From positions 806,001 through 870,000 of the forward strand of contig JAESUZ010004534.1 in NCBI GenBank assembly GCA_017311185.1: a stretch of DNA of 64,000 bases, written 5' to 3'. Source of the stretch: Proteles cristata cristata. Its lineage: Eukaryota; Chordata; Mammalia; Carnivora; Hyaenidae. Under the pieces are notes generated by a model. The model saw only the letters and a list, made by a program, of their open reading frames with translations, did no database searches and was not told where the DNA came from. Made by a program: the position numbers and the translations under genes. Shown one piece after another: positions 36,998 to 51,054 of this stretch (positions within the stretch are counted from its first letter, which is position 1; the number at the start of each line of letters is the position of its first letter).

Positions 36998-39900
36998 AGA
37001 AATAAATAAAACATTAAAAAATTTTTAAAAATAAATAAATAAAACATTTTAAAAAATTAAAAGAAAAAGAAAAAAATAGCCTTTGTAAAGACTTTTGCCT
37101 AAAAATACAGACGATGCAGATATCAGGGAAGGAAAATAAAATCTTTCCATACTGTGGTCCATTCCCCCAAACAAGTGCCTCCCTTCTTGAATAGCCTTAA
37201 ATTTTTTTTTCTTTGAAGTGTCTCTTTAATTACGGTGTCAAAAATTCTTTGTAAGGACTAAAAACTCTTTTTGCTTTAAAATATCAGCCATACTTTTTAA
37301 AATGTGTTTTTCTTTATGTCAGACAATGTCAGGTACATTGCTTAAAGACTTGGGAGTATTTTCACCAGTTACCCAAAGAATGTTTGTTTTCTTTTTTTTA
37401 ATTTTTTTTTAATGTTTTATTTATTTCTAGGAGAGAGAGAGAGAGAGACAGCGCGTGAGCAGGGGAGGGTCAGAGAGAGAGGAGTCACAGACTGAAACAG
37501 GCTCCAGGCTCTGAGCTGGCAGTCAGCACAGAGCCCGATGTGGGGCTCGAACCCACGAACCGCGAGATCATGACCTAAGCGAAAATCAGACACTTAACCG
37601 ACTAAGCCACCCAGGCGCTCCAAGAATGTTTGTTTTCTAAATAAGTTTATGTAATGGGGCGCCTGGGTGGCTTAGTCAGTTAAGTGTCTGACTCCTGATT
37701 TTGGCTCAGGTCAGGATCTCTCTGTTTATGAGATCAAGCCCTGCATCAGGCTCTGTGCTGACAGTGCAGAGCCTGCTTGGGATTCTCTCTCCCTCTCTCT
37801 CTGCCCCTCCGCTATTCATGTTCTCCCTCTCTCTCTCAAAATAAATAAAACTTAAAAAAAAATTTTTTAAGTTTATATAGGTTTAAAAGTCCATTTTAGT
37901 GCAGGTCTTTAAATGTACCTTAGCTACGTAGATAACAAGCAGTTGACACCTGTTGTTTTGGCCCCAGCCCTGGTGTTTATAGGGACACTTCCCTGCCCTC
38001 CTTCATTTGAAGAAACTTAGTTCTCTGACCCCTGTGAACCCCATTCCCTGCTTCCCTTGAGCCCCTTCCTTGAGGGACCACTTTGGATAAGCTTCTCTGC
38101 ATTGGTTTGGATAACTTTCTAAGGGTTTGGGATTTGGGGCCATCCTCAGCCCCTGTAGACAGTCTCAGAAGGAAGATGCCCCTCTTTTCCCTGTCATCAT
38201 CCTGGGGGTGGGAGGGTCCCCTGCCCTCTTTGTCACCCACACGGTGCTATGGAGCCAATACCTGCTTCTCCCTGAGCCCCTGTGCCCTTTGTCTCTTCCT
38301 TTCTGCTCCCCGTGCTTGTGGAAGCTCACGTCAAGATTCATGCCGGGAGCTAACTGTGAGCAGCACCTACTGTGTACCAGGCTCTGTTCAGTTTACCCTC
38401 CTCCCTGATTTTACTGTGTCCCTCCGTGACTGAGTGAGTTGCAGGCTGGAGTATTCAAGAACTCTCATTACATACTCACCTTCATTCATGAAGTTAATTG
38501 TACTATTTGAGCTTCCGGCATATTGGCATACTTGTCCCAGATCTGTTGAAGCTTTGTTTGTCCTTAGCTTCCTTCGTGGGAGGTGTTTTTCACGTGGGCG
38601 GCATCGCAGGTTGGATTCCTCAGCCCCTTCGATCCTAGCGATTGCGCAACACCTGGGGATGCCATGTGTGCCGCCGTCAGGAGTTAAACAGTCAGCGTGG
38701 ATAATCACGCTCAGCATTTCATATCTAGCCAGGGCAGCAGGGAATGCTGCTAAAAGGCATTCTTTTTTAGCCATCGCTTGTCCACACAGTTGGGAATCAT
38801 ATGTAACTACGGTTATTTTCATATTCTTTGTAGTCTCTTCTGTCAATTTATAACCATCTTTATTCCATCCCACATAATCATAGTATCTGTCCTTTAAGAA
38901 AAGATAAACTTCCCAGCCATTGGGGTGATACCTAGAGAATCCCAGTGAGGCTGTGGCACGTGTCACATCCAGGTGCTTAGTTCGTTAGAGGAGCATGCCG
39001 CCTGAACTAGACCCACACTTGGGAGTGGAGTTGTGTGTCTTTCTCTGCCGGGAGACATTTGAAGAACAATTACTGGATGTGACATGAGACACAAATTTCA
39101 CATTTGCTTTGTTATCACTATGGTAAAGAAGGGAAAGGCAATTATGGGGGAAAGAAACGGTTGACATTTTATTCTGTTTTCATCTTATTTCTCCATCACT
39201 TTTGAAGCATCCTGCTTTCCAGGTTAACCCAAGTTTTGGTCTTGAAGAGCGGATGAGGGCCCGAGGTAGCACCGAACCATTGTCCCTGTGTCTTTCTCTA
39301 TTTGCCTGGTGACCTGTAACGTTAATTTCCCAGGTTTCCTTCATGTTTCCAATCACATTTTCTTTAGTAAATATTATGCCCTGTGAGCTGATAACATTTC
39401 CCAATTATAAATCCACTCTGGGGACATCCGCGGCACAAGCCTCTGGGCTCTAGGGAGCGGTGTGCCGTGACCGAGCTCTCACGGGTACCTGCATCGCCGA
39501 CTGTATCCTGTTCCCAGAACGGCCATTATTAGCACGACTCTGCCCGTCACACTCTCTTAGAAGCAACTAGCTCAAGTCCTAGACCAAAGAGGGAAAAGAA
39601 AAACCAATCTATAAGATAAGAGCACAGGGCTGCTCTGCAGTCAGCACAGATTATTTTAATAGATGGAAGAATCTAGTAAGGTGTTTGCCTTTCATTTCAA
39701 AGAAATTTTTTATACGTTTAGGATTTTTTAATGTGTTTTTTTTTTTTTTACATAAGTCTTTTTTCTTCTCCTTCTTTTAAGGTTGCTGGTGTTGTCGGCC
39801 GTGCAGACCTCCTGGGTGCCCTGTTCTTTCTGTTATCTTTCCTTGGCTACTGTAAAGCATTTAGAGAAAGTAAGCATGATGTTTGCCTTCTTACTTTTGA

Positions 39901-42797
39901 GATGGGAAATTATGCATTTATATAATTGTATCTCTTTGTGAGGATGTGGGCCAAAAGGTCTCTCTTTAGATATGTGTTTACTCCATTGCTTTTTTAATAA
40001 TACAAACTTCATACTTGAGCATTCCACACAGAGGCGTTCTATTGAGTGATGAAACCAAGAGCTTCTGCTCTTTACTGAAGCAGTTGTGATTGATTTTTGT
40101 AATTTTATTTGCAGTAAAATTGTAGGGGGAAAGCACTTTTGTTTATTCTTTATTAAAACCTCTCTGTGAAACCAAACCAAAAATGCTAAAACGGATGACT
40201 ATGGATAGGTACCTTGGATTATGAAATTCTGCTCAATTCATTGGAGTGTTATTAATACTTGCAAAGAAAGTCATTGTTGCTGGAATGAAATGACTCACTG
40301 GGGATGCGTGTCGGGGCGGGGGGCATGGAGAAATGGCTTGGGCGGCACAGCAGGTGCACTTACTGAGATGCAGCAGAATCCCTGTATGGCTTAGCCCATT
40401 TGGTGGGCTCCAGCCATCCCCAAGTCCAGTCATACCTCCCAGGTTGCTCCATTGTAGACACTGGATGTGATGAACTTGGCTTATGCAGCGGTCATACCTG
40501 CCGCCTTCAGCAGCAGCTACACACCCAGTTTCTGTATCTGAAGAAGTTAGAAGCTTATGGACTGTAGAAGTCTCCTTATGTGTCACAGTCAATGACTTAT
40601 ACCTGGTGGGGAGGAGGGGCAGGAGCAGAGGGAAGGCACCGGGGATGATTTCCTCAGTTCATTGGCCTCCTTGAGGGTTTTCCACAGTTTCTCAAGACTC
40701 AGGTGTGGCCCAGGGCTGCTGAGACTTTGTGGTTATTGTCATATACTAATGCTTGTTCTTTGGCGTCTCCTATGAATTAATCTCTCATTGATCATGAAGA
40801 GCAGGCCACTCATCCAGAATGTTGCGTCTGCTGGGGGTGGGGACATGGAAATCTCTGGTACACGGTGGGCAGGTGATGGGGCGTGGGCCCATGGGCCAAA
40901 TCCAGCCCGTTAGCTCTTCTCACGTGGCCTACAAGCTAAGAATTCGTTTTTTCGAAATACACATTGAGCCATTGCTACCTAATTGGATGACCGCGTGTTC
41001 ACTCAAATCTTAAGAATGATTTTTACAGTTTTTGTATCATTTCAAAAATGGTAGTTTCTTTTCTTCCCCCATAATTAAATTTCTACAACACCTCCCAATA
41101 ACAAGTATTACAAAAGAAAGTTGTTTGTTTTTTTTTTATTTTTATTTTTTAAATGTTTTTATTTATTTCCAGGAGAGAGAGAGAGAGACAGCATGAGCAG
41201 GGGAGGGTCAGAGAGAGAGGGAGTCACAGCCTGAAACAGGCTCCAGGCTCTGAGCTGGTAGTCAGCACAGAGCCCGACACGGGGCTCGAACCCACGAACC
41301 GCGAGATCGTGACCCAAGCGAAAGTCGGACGCTTAACCGACTAAGCCCCCCAGGCGCCCCAAGAAAGTTTTTAAAAAAATCACATTTTACAGATCTTAAA
41401 CTTGTCTTCAGCATTTAGCTCGAAGGTCTCACCATCCTCAAGAACTAGTTTTCCTGCTAAACTGATGAGCTAAAAGTTCTATCCAAGTAGTGAAAAGGTG
41501 GTCTTTGCTAGCCCATGGTCATTCTCTTGTTGTTGTTGTTTTATTTATTTATTTTGAGAGAGAGAGAGAGAGAGAGCGAGCTGGACCGGGATAGAGGCAG
41601 AGGGAGGAGAGAGCATCCCAGGCAGGCTCCACCCTGTCATCAGCTCAGAGCCTGAAGCAGAGCTCAAACTCATGAACCTCGAGATCATGACCTGAGCCGA
41701 AATCGGGAGTCAGACGCTCAACTGACTGAGCCACCCAGGCGCCCTTACCCCCCCCTCCCCCTCCCCATGGTTATTCTTGTTCCATTGTCCCCAGCCAGTC
41801 GGGTCTCAACAGCAGAGTAAGGCTCCACTGGGGGGGTGAAGGAGGGGGGCTCATTTTCCCCAGGACAAGATGGCGTCTGAAACTTGACAGGACCTGGAGA
41901 GGCCTGAAGGCTTGAGGGAAGGGTCCAGGCCCTGCATTCGGCCAGACTCCCTGCTGGAGGAAGGGGAAGAGGAAGAGGAGGAGGAAGAATGCTTGGCATG
42001 CTTGTGGTGGTTGTGCGTCTTTTTATGAGTTTTCTTCATTTTCTCCCACATCTTCTTGTCCATCACCATTCATGGTCCTACTACGCCGTGTGCCGAGGGA
42101 TTCACAGCCGGTGTGCCAGGAGCAGGGAGCTCGGGGTGAGCACCCTGGACCCCTGGTTGTGGGACAAGGTGAGGGGTGCACCCAGGGGCAAAGCTGGATC
42201 CCTCGGCAGTGGCTGGGGGAGTCGGGAAGCGGCCTGGAGGACAGGCAGGATTGGCACCTCCAGGGATCTGGCCCTGGCTTCCCGTCACGGGGGTTTCCCA
42301 CATTCCGGTGTTTTCTTCCAGCCTTTCCGCCACCGCGGGGGCTTGACTCCTCCTCGGCTCTCCGATTTTTACATTTTTAAGTGGCTGGGAAATAAAAACC
42401 GTTAATAGCCTTTTGTGACATAAAAAGTCACATGAAATTCAGATTCCGGTGTCCACATAGGAACTTTTATTGGGACATAGGCACACCCGCTTATGTTCAT
42501 TCTGTCTGGGACTGCGTTCGCCCTACAACGTCAGTTCCATAATGTCCACACAGGCCACCTGGCCTGAAAGCCTAAGACGCTTATTGCCTAGACCTTTGCA
42601 AAGTTTGCCAGCATCTGAGAAAGAGGATTCTCAGGGTTTTAGTCGCCATCTGAGTGGTTCCAAATTTTTTTTTAGTAATGAATAATAGGGGCTTCCAGCA
42701 GAAAATTTTTTACCTATAAACATAGATGACAGAAAACTGTTTATATAATAGCTGCCATTTATTGGCTATATCTAGATGCATGTGTATATGTATTTAT

Positions 42798-42839
<42 letters not shown>

Positions 42840-45800
42840 CATTTAAGTATGTAACAATCTTTTGGTGGAATACCCCATTTTTCCAGATGTAGGACTCACA
42901 GTTTAAGTATCTTTTTCTGGGTCACACAGCTACTTATGGCAGAACTGGGTTCACACTGGAGTCTAGCTCACTTCAAAGCCAACGGCAACTGCCCTGTGCT
43001 CCTCTGCTTCCCTGTACTCATTGGACCAATGAGGCAAAGCTTATCAACACTATCATTAAAAATAGCCAGGCATGCAGTGGTGGGGGTTGGGGGGGGGGCT
43101 GGCTGGCTCAGCGGGAAGAGTGTGTGACTCTTGATCTCAGGGTCATGAATTCGAGCCCCACACTGGGTGTGGAGATTACTTAAATAAATAAAAAAACTTA
43201 AAAAGAAATAGCCAGGAGGTACATTGAATTCTCTTAACAAATTTTTAAATTATTAGGTATGATAATGGCATCACAGGTATGTTTTGAAAACAGTTCTTTT
43301 AGAGACACATGGTGAAATATTTATGGATGAAATGGTATGATGTCTGCGATTTGCTTCAAATTCATCTGAGGGGAGGCAGGAAGCATGTTGCCAGACTGAC
43401 CAGAAGTCGATCATTCTTTAAGCTAAGTTAGGGGGACATGAGGGTCCCTATTGCTGTACCTCCACTTTGGATGTTTTTTGGTGTTTTTCTTTTAAATAGT
43501 TGTTTTCTTTTTAAAGGCCAAGTGAGTCACCAGATTAAGCATCAACAGATTTTAACGACATGCTTTCTTAATCTTTAAAACATTGTGCTTGTCTCAGACA
43601 TCTAGACAATCTATTTCTAAGGATTGTTTTCCTTCCAACATTACATGAAACAAGTGAATAGTTAACCATGTGGGCGTCCCTGAGGCCTGAGGCTCTGCCT
43701 CACCTAAGGTCCCTGTAGTTTTGGAGGACAACCACTTAGAATGTTGAATACCATCTCCTTCATTTCTCCCTCCCTTCAACTCCCAGGTGGTGTCTATCCC
43801 CACAGTTCCTAACTGTGTTAGTGTTAGTGGCGCTACCTAACGTTTACTCGCAGGATTCTGAAAAAGTTTCTAACACAGTTTGCCTTTCAAGAAGGACTAT
43901 CCTGGGGCGCCCGGGTGGCTTAGTCGGTTAAGCGTCCGACTTTCGCTCAGGTCATGATCTCGCGGTTCGTGGGTTCGAGCCCTGCGTCGGGCTCTGTGCT
44001 GACTGCCAGCTCAAAGCCTGGAGCCTGTTTCAGAGTCTGTGACTCCCTCTCTCTCTGACCGTCCCCTGCTCACGCTGTCTCTCTCTCTCTCTAGAAATAA
44101 ATAAAACATTAAAAAAAAAAAAAAAAAAAAAGAAGGACTATCCTAAGGTGAAAATAGCCCAGAGACCAGATTCTTATGATTTTTTTTTTACCTAGCAAAA
44201 CTAGGTTATATTATTATATTAAGCAAGACTTAGTTATATTATTTAAATCCCAATAGACTTCCCCCCCCCCTTATTTTTATTGTGATAAAATATACATAAC
44301 ATCAAATTGACCATTTTAACCATTTTTAAATGTACCAGTTTGGTGCATTAAATATATTCCCATTGTTCAACCATCACCACTGTCCATCTCCAGAATTTTT
44401 TCATCTTGCAAAACTGAAACTCTGTACACATTAAACAGCAACTCCGCACTCCCCCTTTCCTAGGCCCTGGAGACCACCATTCTACTTTCTGTTCCTGAGT
44501 TTGAATGTTCTTGGTACCTCAGAGAAGTGGATTCATACAGTATTTGTCCTTTTGTGTCTGGCGTATTTCACTGAGCATAACACTCTCAGAGTTCATCTGT
44601 GTAGCAGCAGATGTCAGAATTTCTTTCAAGGCTGAATAATTCCATTGTAGGTATATACCACCATTTATTATCTACCGGTGGGCATTGGGGTTGTTTCTGT
44701 CTTTCGGCTACTGTGAGTACTGCTTTGAACATTGGTGTACCCAACAGACTTTTTCAAAAAAAGAACAATAGACTTCTTTTAACCGCTGTATTTTTCTACA
44801 AAAAGATTTAGGCAGGGTTGTAAACTTTTCTAGCACAAGCTATGTTGTTTTGATGTTCTAGGCATCGTACCTAGAACATCCGTATAGAAGAAACTTCCCG
44901 TAGTTTCCAAGGGTGGACTGGAGAGGGCCAGTGAGATTTTTCACTCGCTGCCCCTCGTCCGTCCCATCCTGGGCAGGCTGAACATGGGGCAGATTGTGTC
45001 TTGGAGTATCAGTTCTCTCATACCTGCAGCTCTGCTGAGACACAGTAGAAGGGTGACCCTGGTGGCCCCAGACGACACCACGCTCACTGAGGACTTGGTG
45101 ACACCAACCACCCTGCACCCCCTTTTGTTACCATTATTTTATCCTCCTGAGAGAAAACCACCAGTTTTCTTGTGACTCACCATGTTTCTGAGAGAGCAGA
45201 GAGGTTGGGGACAGCTGAATAGAGCAGCTTCAAGTACAGAGAATACTGGTGGTAACTCTTCTTCCTGAGACTGAAAGTTAACTTAGCGATTAGGCATGTC
45301 CAGCTCTTTGTGGGGTTGGGAATATACCCCCCGTGATGATCATAAAACTCCTAAAACACTCGTGGCCCCAGAGATCTGGTAGGGGAAGCAGGAGGGGTGA
45401 GAGCGTGCACCTGCCCCAGCCTCATAGCACATTGAGTACCATTTTGTGGCGTTTCCATAAGACCAGTCAGAATGGGGGAAGGGGAGTGGGGGAGGGGGTC
45501 CATTTTCTACTCACTCTTCCGCTCATTATAGACAGTGGTATTTCATGTTCTTAAGTTGCCAAATAAATCTGAGTTTGCAGTTACAGAGGATGATTTATCC
45601 ATCATATTTCTCCTAAAGAAAATTAAAAATTAAATCTGTTAGCCTTTCTCAAAGACGACTCTAAAGTTGTAATGAAGAATCAATCATTTTATTAATTTTA
45701 ACACATCCCTCCCTTAAAGACTCTATTCCCTATCCTGACTGCATGTCAACGACGTCAGAAGTATTTTTTGAAGAAAATACTAAATGTGGACACATAATTA

Positions 45801-48800
45801 ACATGTGGGACACATAATTTAGGAGATAGAATAAAACCTCTCACTACTTCTAAAGATTACTCTGATGGAATAATGAAAAAACTATCCGGAGACTAAAAGT
45901 TCTTCTGTCAAGTGTGAACTGATACATTATTAGTAGCCTCCTTTAGTGTGGAATATTCTCAGAGAATGGTGCAGAATTTAAAACATCTTATATTCTTTCC
46001 CAGGTTCTTTTAGTATTGACCTTTCCCCCTTTTCATTTCACAAATGTACATATTCTGACCTATGCATCTGTGTTAAATTCATTTGTAAATTACAGAATTA
46101 TTTCCAAGAGCCATCTCTACAGAAGATAATTTTTTTTTATTTTTACAAATAGTTTATTTAGAAGATAAATTTTTTAATAAAGGTTTGGAAACTAATACCA
46201 AAGGTGAAAGCACTTTAATGTGTGATGGCTGTTCAACTAATACATTGATTCTTGAGAAATTGGTGAGGTGTATAGATTCCAGTCTTGATGGAACCATGTT
46301 AACTGTAGTAGCAACATGACCTTTCTTTTTTTGATCCAGTGGCATTCTTTTGATATTTATTAGGTTTGTTTTAAAAATGGAAAGAGATTGTTGGGCCTTT
46401 AATGGTACATGTGTAAATGTTTTCGAGAAAGTTAACCTGGAAATATTTAATCTATACACACAGATAGCAGTGGTAGATGTGGCTTCTGCGGAGAGCCTTT
46501 TAAGAATCTGAATAAATCTTCATTAGGTTGAAGTTCCTTAGAATAGAAGACAAATGGATCAATTAGGAAGAAGGTTTTCCATTGACCTCTTGTCTACAGA
46601 CCACCCCACCTTCCTAGGATCTGTTTTCCTGTTCACTTGAACCCCCTTCAGGAAAAGCCAAGGGTAAATGAAAATGAGGCCTGTGGCCCTGCTTCCAGAC
46701 TGGAATGGATGGCCTTTCACAGTCTCTGTCAGCTTATTTAGTCACTGGAAAATATAAAGCTATGAGGCTGCCCCTCTCTACACATCCAGCCTCCGTGTCT
46801 TGACCCTGCAAGTTATTCTTGGACATAGTTTTTTGTGTTCTTTTTGTCCTCTGTATCCACCTGCCCACGTAGGCTTTGAGTTACAGATCATAATCATTTT
46901 TTTTCTTTGAGAGTTTAAAGTAGGTGGTGAAAACACCCATCTCTCAAGCTGCACTCTCCATCATTTTGAGTTGGTTTTCACTGCTATTTTCGGGTCCCAC
47001 TCATTGTTTTCACATCACAGAGTATGGATAGTATGATTGAATTCTGCCTCCCAAGTTCCTTGTGGGTCTGGAGGCACCAAGCAACCTGGATTCGAAGAGA
47101 AGGACTTACACTCAGTTATTAGCTTCCCTGGGGGAAGCCTCATGTCCCAAACCTAAGGCCGTTCTCTGATTCCTTCCACAAGGCTCTGCGCCCTGAGCTC
47201 TACCTGCTGTAGCCTCAGGAGCAAGCAGAGCGGGGCAGGCCATGGTGAGCTGGTGAGCGGATGCCCAGCCCTGACCCCCACGTGCTCCATCCACATCAGA
47301 CCACCCCCTTCGCTCGGCCAGCCACTCCTCCCCTCCCCACTCCCAAAGGCCCCTCTGTCTCCTTATCCCCATCAAGTCTGGTAGAGCCTTTCCTAGTCTT
47401 TGTTGATAGAGACATTATGTTTTCAGCCACTTTTCTGTGTTTCAGATTTTTCATAGTCCTTTTAAAATATACTAAAAATAGGGGTGCCTGGGTGGCTTAG
47501 TCGGTTAAGCGTCCGACTTTCGCTTAGGTCATGATCTCGCAGTTCGTGGGTTCGAGCCCCGCGTCGGGCCCAGTACTGACTGCCAGCTCAGAGCCTGGAG
47601 CCTGTTTCAGTCTGTGACTCCCTCTCTCTCTGACCCTCCCCTGCTCACGCTGTCTGTCTGTCTCTCTCTCTTTCCTAGAAATAAATAAAACATTTAAAAA
47701 ATATATATACTAAAAATAGAATCTACGTTGTTTGTAGAGAACTCTCTCTGGAATAATCCTTACACATCACGGTAGTGTTCAACTTCATACCTATGGTGGC
47801 TAAGTCTTTAAAGAGGAGCAGAACTTTCATGGGTGCCTGGGTGGTTCAGTTGGTTGGACATCTGACTCTTAATTTCGGCTCAGGTCATGATCCCAGGGTC
47901 ATGGGATCAAGCCCTGAATCAGGCTGTGCGCTGAGCGTGGTGCCAGCTTAAGACTCTCTCTCCCTACCTGCCCCTCTCAAAAATAAGTAAATAAAGAGGA
48001 GCAAGACTTTCATAAACTAATAATACCATCATAGAGAAGAAGCAGTAAGAACTCTATATGCAAAAGTGATTCTGGTCAAGCATCCATGATAAGACTTTTT
48101 CTGATTCTGTTCTAAAATAGTATACAGGCTTATCACATTTTCTCATTCATTCTGTCATCAATAATTAACCAAACCTTAAGGGCATCCTTTGTACCAGGCC
48201 CTGTGCCCTGTGTTGGGGATCCAAAAACTAGAAAGACACAGTCAATGCCTCTAAGGGCTTATGGTCCAGTATATTTTGATTAAAATGGAGCTTTCAGTAT
48301 TCGGAATGCTCAAGGAGTGGAATGTTCTAGTTTTCCATACTTCCCTGTTGACTTCTGCCTTCTTCTGCACACCTCACAGTGGGCTCTCAATAAGTATTCT
48401 CTTGTGGACACAGTGCATTTATACAGAATTGAGGACTATGGCCTTTGTACTCTATTTTTATTGTCCTTGAAATGTGCATCTTCATTATATGTGAGCTATA
48501 ATTGACATATAATATTTTATTAGTTTTAGGTGTATGAAATAATGACTCACTATTTGTATATATTGTGAAATGATCACCACAGTAAGTGTAGTGAGAGTCC
48601 ATCGCTGTATTTTTTTAAATGTTTATTTACTTTTGAGAGAGAGACAGAGATTGAGAGCAGGGGAGGGGAGAGAGCGAGAAAGGGAGAGAGAATCCCAAGC
48701 AGGCTCTGCACGGTCAGCATAGAGCCCAATGCAGGGCTTGAACTCACAAACTTAAGATCATAACCTAAGCCGAGATCAAGAGTTGGATGCTCAACCAGGT

Positions 48801-50994
48801 GAGCCCCCCAGGCGTCCCATTCATCACCATATATAGTTACACATTTTTTTTCTTATGATGGGAACTTTTAAGATCTGCTCTCAGCAACTTTTAAATATGC
48901 ATTATAGTATTGTTAACTATAGTCATCATGGTATACAATACATCCTCAGGACTTATACCTGGAAACTTTTACCTTTTGGCCACCTTTATCCACTTTGCCT
49001 ACCTCCACCATCCTCTGGCAACCACCAATTTGTTCTATTTTGGAGTTTGTTTTTTTAATTCTACACATAAGTGAGATCATGCTATATTTGTTTTCTCTGA
49101 CTTATTTTACTTAGCATAGTGTCCTCAAGGCCCAAACATGTTGCAAATGGAAGGATATTTTTTCTTTTTTACATCTGAGTAATATTCCATTTTGTTTATA
49201 CTGTGTATGTGTACATATGTATACACACAGTATAAATTTTATATATGTTATATATTTTATAGTATTATATACCATAGTGTAATATGCTATCCTGTATAAT
49301 GGTATTACATAGTATCTAGTAATATACCACAGTATGTAGTGTATGGTGTGTATACAACATATGTAATATATAATATTACATGGTATGATAGCGTATATAC
49401 TATATATTTTATAGTGTGTATATATAATACATAAAGGATTTTATGTATATAGAATGTGTGTATGTGTGTGTATATGTATACACATATATATGTAACAATT
49501 TTTTTATTTGTGGAATAGACACCGGTTATTCCATGCCTTAGCTTGGAATTTATATGAAAATTATAAATAATGCAGTGAGCATGGAGGTGCAATATCTTTT
49601 CAAGACAGTGAGTTCATTTCCATTGGATAAATACCAGAATTGGAATTTCTGGATCCTATGGTCGGTAGTTTTACTTCTACTGCTAATTTCTTTCATCTAC
49701 TCTAGTAAATGTCCTTCAGTCCAACAGAGCAGAGAGGTTGATACTAATGGACGTTCAGGTGTATATTTTTTCATTGGGACTTTGAGATGCGTTAAGAAAT
49801 AGTCACTCACTTTTTGTTTTCCCCTGCCTAGTCAGTGTGGATTGTACAAACAGCCAAGTAGTGAGCACATGTGGTAAGCACGTCGTCGTGACGGTGATGA
49901 TTCCTGTGGAGTTTCTCGTGCTGTTGCACATATTTGTACGTGTTCCACTGAGAATCAAAGCTCTTTTGTGGTGCAAGTTCAGTCTGGTATTTATTGGATA
50001 CAAATGATGATGCTGTTTATTGTTTATAAACTTAAGGTTCCAAGTGACCTGGTCTTTGTTCTTTTTGGATCCGAACATAAATTCAAAGAAAGTTTAGCAT
50101 CAGAAACTTGCAGTTCAAGAAAGGTTTTTAATGTTTTTTATAAGGGAACAAAACATTGAGTACTCTGAAATTAGTGGTTTAACTGGTCAAAAAAAACTCT
50201 TTCAAAAGATATGTTTATTTTTGGTAACCTCATTAGCTTTCTTTATAGATCCAGTGTATGTATTATAAAGCTCTAGGCAATTTTTAACTGCCTGAGTTTA
50301 TTAACAAGCAATTTTGTGCTAACCTCTAGAATCCCAGCATTTTCAGAAAATGGAAAAAATCTACTCACATAACATTTGTCTGGGGTTTTTGTGTCTGTGT
50401 GTGTGTGATGGTGGTGGGAGTGTGCTTAAATAGAATATTTCCATGCAAGATCTTTTGTTACAGAATCCCTTTTTTAAAAAGGAAATGTCCTGGGGCACCA
50501 GGGTAGCTCAGTCAGTTCAGCATTGGAGTCTTGATATCCGCTCAAGTCATGATCTCACAGTTGTGAGATTGACCCCGAGTCGAGCTCCCCACTGAGTGTG
50601 GAGCTTGCTTGGGAATCTTTCCTTCCCTCTCTCTCTGCCCCTCCCCTGCTCACTCATGTGTGCTCTCTCTCTCTCTCTCCAAATAAATAAATAAACATTT
50701 TAAAAATAAATAAATAAAAATTAAAAAGGAAATGCCCTTATAAGGGAAACTATACTTTTTATTCAGAAGAGAAAACCATGGGGCGCCTGGATGGCTCAGT
50801 TGGTTAAGTGACGGAGTCTTGATTTCGGCTCAGGTCATGATCTCACGATTGGTGAGTCTGAACCCCACATCGGGCTGCATACTGACAGTGTGGAGCCTGC
50901 TTGGGATATTATCTCTCTCTCCCTCTGTCTCCTTCTCTCTCTGCCCTCCCTACGCCCATGCTCTCTTTCTTTCTCAAAAAAAAGTAAACTGTGA

Positions 50995-51054
<60 letters not shown>

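Larger units (their letters stand above)
33033..39781 (+). other. TMTC4: TMTC4 intron 4
   Basis: GTAAGT donor and a pyrimidine-rich acceptor ending 'ccttcttttaag'. It holds five CAN SINEs and a (CA)n repeat. The unique blocks 33380-34800, 35240-36770 and 37870-39700 have no recognised gene; the last includes a possible regulatory element at about 38520-38760. Confidence 0.85.
48500..49690 (-). mobile_element. Old L1 tract, antisense, SINE-interrupted
   Basis: 'ctataattgacatataat', 'tgttaactatagtcatcat', 'ctggcaaccaccaatttgtt' and 'tgagtaatattccattttgt' are in reversed L1M order. A SINE splits it at 48610-48818 and an expanded TA/TG tract at 49200-49500. Confidence 0.85.

Noticed and set aside
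38388..38966. 192-codon minus-strand open frame in TMTC4 intron 4
   Set aside because: No recognised protein or domain. About one frame of this length is expected by chance in 64 kb of six-frame sequence. It is retained only as background for the candidate enhancer.
46154..46459. 101-codon minus-strand frame as a gene
   Set aside because: No recognisable protein, and adjacent poly-A-like sequence suggests a retrocopied 3' UTR at most.
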